19,026 bases of DNA, from NCBI GenBank assembly GCA_910585605.1, contig CAJUFL010000068.1, positions 1 through 19,026 of the forward strand, in the 5' to 3' direction. A program made the translations under genes and the position numbers. Shown here piece by piece: positions 15,233-19,026 of the stretch. Below the pieces are notes generated by a model. The model had not been told where the DNA came from. It made no database searches and was given only the letters and a program-made list of their open reading frames with translations. Within the stretch, counting starts at the first letter, position 1. Each line of letters begins with the position of its first letter. Source of the stretch: an uncultured Lachnospiraceae bacterium. Lineage in GTDB: Bacteria; Bacillota; Clostridia; Lachnospirales; Lachnospiraceae.

Positions 15233-16334
15233 TCTCCGACACCTCCCCCAGCTCTGCTTCGATTTCTTCTATCGTAGGAAGACTGCCTTTGAATTCTTCC
15301 GGTATAAAATTGTTTATATCATATGCTGAAATCCCCATCGGTTGTGTGCTTGCCTCAAGTGCATATTGAGCCTTTACATTATCCTTTGATTTACATATAA
15401 CAAGTCCAAGTGTCGGCGAATCGCCTTCTCCCTTAAGCTGATGGTTTACTGCCACCATATAAGTACCGAGCTGTCCCATATCCTTTGCATCAAATTCTCT
15501 GACTTTCACCTCAACTACCACATAGCAATGTAATTTTATATTATAAAATAGCATATCTACAAAATTTTCTGTTTCTCCAATCTCCAATCTTACTTCCCGT
15601 CCAACGAAAGCAAATCCGTTTCCAAGTTCAAGCAAAAATTTTGTAAGGTTATCCATTAATGCATCTTTCAATTCTTCTTCATCATATCTTTCCCTGATGG
15701 TAAGAAAATCAAAATTGTAAGGATCTTTGGTTATTTCCTGTGCTAAATCGCTTTCAACCGCAGGAAGCGTTTGAGAAAAATTTGTAATCGCCTTCCCTTG
15801 TCTTTCATATAAATTCGTATCCAAAAAATTGAGCAAAACAGCCCTTGACCAATTATTTTCCAGCGTTTTCTGCACATAAAAAATTGCTTTATCATAATCA
15901 CCTTTGCATTTATCTATAATCACCTTATTATGTCCCCAAGGTATATAAAAAAACTGATTTCTCAAATCGTCCCCAAACTGGGGACAGTTTTCTTCTATCT
16001 CTAAATCATCCTCAGCTTGAGGACGATTTTCAAATTCAGAATACAATTCATAAAAATATTTCATATACTTCAAATTCGTTACAGAAAATGAATGTACCTC
16101 CGGAAATACATCTCTCAAATCACTACTGACATTTTTATAAAATCCGGAACCATACTTCGCATCTTGAATCATTGCAGATATATCTCGTCCAACAGAAAAA
16201 TAAAATCGAAGCATCCCATCATTTACTTTTACTGCTGCTTTTACCTGACTTAAGCGAAAACGCTTACTTACTTCCTCTATCCATTTTCTATACGATTCGT
16301 CTGCCTTTATCAAACTACTCAAAATCCCCACCAC
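15225..16334 (-). CDS. DUF1016/YhcG-family PD-(D/E)XK nuclease
   Basis: This intact 369-residue protein has the DUF1016 N-terminal domain (about 20-150, with LRFYFSVGRDISAMIQ and SGFYKNVSSDLRDVFPEVHSFS) and a C-terminal nuclease domain (about 190-350). The nuclease core is visible: FVDMLFYN with D260, then YVVVEVKVRE with E275 and K277, then GQLGTY. The family is often embedded in type I R-M loci between hsdM and hsdS, as here, and is thought to act on DNA, but its role is not settled. Translation begins at GTG 16334 or at a nearby TTG behind GGTGGGG, overlapping the upstream frame by about 20 bases, and its stop overlaps the HsdS stub. Both neighbours are truncated, so it is the only intact member of the old operon. 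Confidence 0.9.
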   Translation of the reverse strand: MVGILSSLIKADESYRKWIEEVSKRFRLSQVKAAVKVNDGMLRFYFSVGRDISAMIQDAKYGSGFYKNVSSDLRDVFPEVHSFSVTNLKYMKYFYELYSEFENRPQAEDDLEIEENCPQFGDDLRNQFFYIPWGHNKVIIDKCKGDYDKAIFYVQKTLENNWSRAVLLNFLDTNLYERQGKAITNFSQTLPAVESDLAQEITKDPYNFDFLTIRERYDEEELKDALMDNLTKFLLELGNGFAFVGREVRLEIGETENFVDMLFYNIKLHCYVVVEVKVREFDAKDMGQLGTYMVAVNHQLKGEGDSPTLGLVICKSKDNVKAQYALEASTQPMGISAYDINNFIPEEFKGSLPTIEEIEAELGEVSENE

Positions 16335-16632
16335 CTTCTATCTCTGCAATAATATTTTCAATCTCGTCCTTTAGCACCTGTTCTCTTGCCACAATCTCTT
16401 TGTTAAGCACTTTAATATCAATTTTCTCTCTGGTGTCCTCCTGCTCAACGTAGGTACTTACAGACAAGTTCTCATACTGAGGTAGATATCCTATATAATG
16501 TTCCACCTCTTTTTCATCATCATCAAAATAAAATGTAGTCTCATCTACACCTTCGCCGCCTATAAACAGGGCTAATAATTCTTCATAACCTTTGCTTTCT
16601 ATGAAACGAACTAATAATTCTTCGTATACCAT
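16315..16632 (-). CDS. hsdM: Chimeric ORF: foreign N-terminus fused to the C-terminal tail of HsdM
   Basis: Residues from about 54 onward (ENLSVSTYVEQEDTREKIDI, then LNKEIVAREQVLKDEIENIIAEIEG) are the coiled C-terminal tail of type I methyltransferase HsdM, which normally binds HsdS. Residues 1-53 (MVYEELLVRFIESKGYEEL...ETTFYFDDDEKEVEHYIGYLPQ) look like the start of an unrelated small hypothetical protein. The frame is continuous, so an internal deletion joined two genes. The SAM-binding and NPPF motifs of HsdM are absent, so it cannot methylate. It has a GGGGGA site and may still be translated; its end feeds into the DUF1016 gene with a 20-base overlap. It may do no more than keep translation of that gene coupled. 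Confidence 0.7.
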   Translation of the reverse strand: MVYEELLVRFIESKGYEELLALFIGGEGVDETTFYFDDDEKEVEHYIGYLPQYENLSVSTYVEQEDTREKIDIKVLNKEIVAREQVLKDEIENIIAEIEGGGDFE

Positions 16633-16722
16633 ACATTCCCCCTATTTCACATCTTAATCAATCCCCTATATACATAAATCTTTTTTATTTCAAAACTTTT
16701 CCCATTCCGCTTACATGCCAAA

Positions 16723-17502
16723 CTACAATTTCTCCAGTACCTTCATCACTCCGTTTTCATCGTTGGACGCTGTAACATACTTTGCCAATGCCTTCAAATC
16801 CGGATGCCCGTTTTCCATGCAATAGCTTTCTTCACAGCTTTTAATCAACCCTACATCATTCAAATAATCACCAAATGCCATAGACTCCGTTCTGTCTATT
16901 CCGTATTTCTTCTGAATTGCCTCCACCGCAATCCCCTTGTTGACCGTCCGATTGGAGATATCAATCCAGCTGTCACCGGAAAGCACTGCTGCCAGATGTT
17001 CTTTCAAATCATCAAAATACTGCATCGCATCTTCTGCTTTTTTCTCCTCCACAAAAATGGCAATCTTCACAACCGTATCCTGTGAAACGGTCTCATACAA
17101 ATTCTCCACCAATTGCAGCCGGGCATAATACATCGCTGCCTCCCGGTAAACGTTTTCCTCTGCCTTTTTCATATAGGCAGATTCTGCCCCGCAGACAATC
17201 GGTGTCATTCCTTTTAAATTCTCAATCAATGCAAGACATGTATGAATGTCCTCCTTCTTCATCTCATTGCTGTATATGATGCTGCCTTTTTCAAAAACAA
17301 AACCACCGTTTTCTGCTACATAGACCAGCTCATCCTTAACGGGAAGAAAATCCTTCACCAAGGTATAATATTGTCTTCCACTGGCAATTACCGTCTTAAT
17401 GTCGGGATGATTTTTCACCCATGCCATAAAATCCGGCGGCAGCTGTTTATTACTGTCTAATAAAGTTCCATCCATATCGGATGCTACAAGTCTTATTTTC
17501 AT
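16723..17502 (-). CDS. Cof-type HAD-IIB family phosphatase
   Basis: This cytoplasmic haloacid-dehalogenase phosphatase probably acts on sugar phosphates, nucleotides or pyridoxal-like compounds; its substrate cannot be read from the sequence. Motif I DMDGTLLD gives nucleophile D9 and acid D11, motif II is VIASGR with S41, the K of motif III lies in NKGIAVEAI, and motif IV is AFGDYLNDVGL. Length (259 residues) is typical. The start MKIRLVASDMDG has AGAGGAG 9 bases upstream; a TTG 13 codons earlier behind AAGGAG is an alternative that would add MPDDMINKEENIR. It follows the kinase gene by about 160 bp with no terminator visible, so the two may share a transcript. Confidence 0.93.
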   Translation of the reverse strand: MKIRLVASDMDGTLLDSNKQLPPDFMAWVKNHPDIKTVIASGRQYYTLVKDFLPVKDELVYVAENGGFVFEKGSIIYSNEMKKEDIHTCLALIENLKGMTPIVCGAESAYMKKAEENVYREAAMYYARLQLVENLYETVSQDTVVKIAIFVEEKKAEDAMQYFDDLKEHLAAVLSGDSWIDISNRTVNKGIAVEAIQKKYGIDRTESMAFGDYLNDVGLIKSCEESYCMENGHPDLKALAKYVTASNDENGVMKVLEKL

Positions 17503-17665
17503 TCTAATGTTCTCCTCTTTATTGATCATATCGTCAGGCAATTGTAAAACTCCTTATTTTAACAAACTAATTGTGCTATATAGATTATGTCATAGATTTA
17601 TTATACTGGTATTCATCTCCGCCTATCCTTCTATATGCCTTCCCTTGTATCTCTATCCACCAAAA

Positions 17666-18955
17666 TCAGTAATTCTCTGCTTTTGATGAAGGCACGCTGC
17701 CTGACTTTAGCGGCAGCATAATTGCAAACGTACTTCCTTTTACTTGTTTATTTCCAACCGGCAATGCCACTGTGATATTTCCACCCTGTTCCTCTAAGAT
17801 TTTTCTTGCAAGATAAAGCCCTACACCGGAACCCTCCGCCTGTCTGATCACCTCATGTTTTCCCCTGTAAAATCTTTGAAAAATCCGGTTGATTTCCTCT
17901 TTTTTAATGCCAATTCCCTCATCCCGAATCTCAATCCGCAGGAAATGAAGCTGTTTTTTCATAATGATTTCAATTGTGGAATCCGCAGGACTATACTTAA
18001 CAGCATTCTCCAGCACATTTACCACAGCTTCTTTTGTCCATTTCACGTCATGTGCCAGCGAAAGGTTTTCTATTTCTCCATTATCCGTATCAATGACAAT
18101 CTCTATTCCTTTGTCCTCAGCTTTCATATATACCTGATTTACTGCCTGTACCACTGTATTGAATATGCCTGTCATTTCCTTACGAATCTCTATCATTCCT
18201 GTCTCCATGCGGGAAATGTTGACTAATGCTTCCAGCAGCCCTTCCAAATGAAGAATCTGTTCACCCAGACGGTTTAAAAATTCCCTTCTCTCTTCCGGTT
18301 GCAAATTCTCATCCTCCAGCAGTTGGAAACACATCTTAATAGATGCTACCGGAGTTTTTAACTGATGAGATAAATCTGTCACCAGTACTTTTGTCTCCTC
18401 TTTTTCTACTGCCATACGCTGCTCATTTAATTTCAGCTTCTTTCCTAAAGATTCCAGCCTCATATAAACGGAGCTTTCTAATTCCTCTTTCATATTTTCT
18501 GCCAGAAAATCATACTCCCCATTATGAAACCGTTCCAAAATATTTCCCAGCTTCTGATACTCTGCCTCTCTGTTTTTCTTTATGAGCCTTAAAAATATAT
18601 AGCCCCATACAAGAAACAATAAATATATCATCAAATAAAAGACTGCAAGCTTTTTGGCATACGCATTAGTCCTCTTTGAAAAAACTGAATGATAATCTTT
18701 ATCATACCCATATTCTGCCAAAATCCGCAAACCTTCTTCCAACGCATCCTGATTCTCATTTCCCTTTAAGACATCTGCTGCGACCTGTTCATAAGACACG
18801 CCCTTTTGTAATTCCCCTAACATCTGGTATACCATATTCACATTTTCTGCCTCATGCTTTTGCTCGTTTCTAATCTGTACATAATAAAGAATTCCCAATA
18901 CTGCAAACAAAACCAGCATATATACGAGACAAAATTTATTCCTCTTCCTTTTCAT
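17666..18955 (-). CDS. Two-component sensor histidine kinase
   Basis: This is a membrane-bound kinase of 429 residues. TM1 is at about 8-28 (FCLVYMLVLFAVLGILYYVQI), a small extracellular domain of about 75 residues follows, and TM2 is at about 103-125 (LAVFYLMIYLLFLVWGYIFLRLI). The HisKA box DLSHQLKTPVASIK has phosphorylated H197. The ATPase domain has VLENAVKYS (N box), RDEGIGIKKEE (G1) and GSGVGLYLARKIL (G2). The start MKRKRNK is chosen because AAAAGGAAA lies just upstream; the longer frame from 19006 overlaps the preceding sequence without a ribosome site. Kinases with this layout usually follow a response regulator gene (here beyond the window edge) and precede an ABC exporter pair. It probably senses an envelope or peptide signal for the exporter at the left of the window. 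Confidence 0.95.
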   Translation of the reverse strand: MKRKRNKFCLVYMLVLFAVLGILYYVQIRNEQKHEAENVNMVYQMLGELQKGVSYEQVAADVLKGNENQDALEEGLRILAEYGYDKDYHSVFSKRTNAYAKKLAVFYLMIYLLFLVWGYIFLRLIKKNREAEYQKLGNILERFHNGEYDFLAENMKEELESSVYMRLESLGKKLKLNEQRMAVEKEETKVLVTDLSHQLKTPVASIKMCFQLLEDENLQPEERREFLNRLGEQILHLEGLLEALVNISRMETGMIEIRKEMTGIFNTVVQAVNQVYMKAEDKGIEIVIDTDNGEIENLSLAHDVKWTKEAVVNVLENAVKYSPADSTIEIIMKKQLHFLRIEIRDEGIGIKKEEINRIFQRFYRGKHEVIRQAEGSGVGLYLARKILEEQGGNITVALPVGNKQVKGSTFAIMLPLKSGSVPSSKAENY

Positions 18956-19026
18956 ATCTATTTCCTTTTCTAAATTCTTGTTTATCTTACTAGGGGACGC
19001 TTCCATGGCGAGTTGGTGACGGACGC

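Noticed and set aside
17600..17605. TATAAT upstream of the HAD gene as its own promoter
   Set aside because: No acceptable -35 box exists at 16-18 bp spacing, so transcription from the kinase gene is just as likely.
244..18873. Many plus-strand reading frames of 60-130 codons opposite the minus-strand genes
   Set aside because: They lack ribosome sites and recognisable domains and lie opposite well-supported genes. Only the transposase fragment at 14.4 kb is credible.
1..19026. CRISPR array, tRNA or rRNA genes
   Set aside because: No regularly spaced repeats and no tRNA- or rRNA-like sequence were seen on either strand.

Overview
This is an AT-rich window from a low-GC Firmicute, most likely a gut Clostridia/Lachnospiraceae-type chromosome. 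The basis is the strong AGGAGG ribosome sites, the BceS-like kinase/MacB-like ABC pair, an ISLre2-family IS, a TnpV relic and the type I R-M/DUF1016 arrangement. Species cannot be assigned from the sequence alone. Nearly everything reads on the minus strand, so the biological order runs from right to left.

Right edge (16.7-19.0 kb): a two-transmembrane sensor histidine kinase, then a Cof-type HAD phosphatase. Left edge (0.05-2.4 kb): a MacB/FtsX-type ABC ATPase and its permease. Kinase and exporter genes of this kind usually sit side by side, but here about 15 kb separates them. The permease stops at 530 residues, before the last membrane helices.

The interval between them is a layered defence and mobile-element island. 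From right to left it holds: (i) a collapsed type I R-M locus, with an HsdM tail fused to a foreign N-terminus, an intact DUF1016/YhcG-type PD-(D/E)XK nuclease and a stub of HsdS; (ii) an AbiEi-like antitoxin fragment meeting a truncated ISNCY-like transposase fragment; (iii) a cluster of small unknown genes with a compact plus-strand RNA unit (promoter, nested hairpin, terminator) lying antisense to them; (iv) a broken XRE regulator; (v) a 922-residue membrane/TPR-like protein of unknown function with its own promoter and a perfect dyad over the -35 box; (vi) a frameshifted tnpV relic; (vii) a complete-looking ISLre2-family IS; (viii) a compact R-M operon made of an XRE/C-protein-like regulator with an in-frame TGA, a 982-residue N6-adenine methyltransferase and a 223-residue PD-(D/E)XK protein; and (ix) a gene-free 400-bp stretch with a strong terminator and two abutting hairpins that could be an old transfer origin or element end.

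The R-M operon and the 922-residue gene look visibly AT-richer than the kinase, ABC, HAD and IS genes, which fits horizontal acquisition. The most interesting items are the putative antisense RNA at 13.69-13.76 kb, the 922-residue protein, the two-gene R-M system with its interrupted regulator, and the lone DUF1016 nuclease left between dead hsdM and hsdS pieces.
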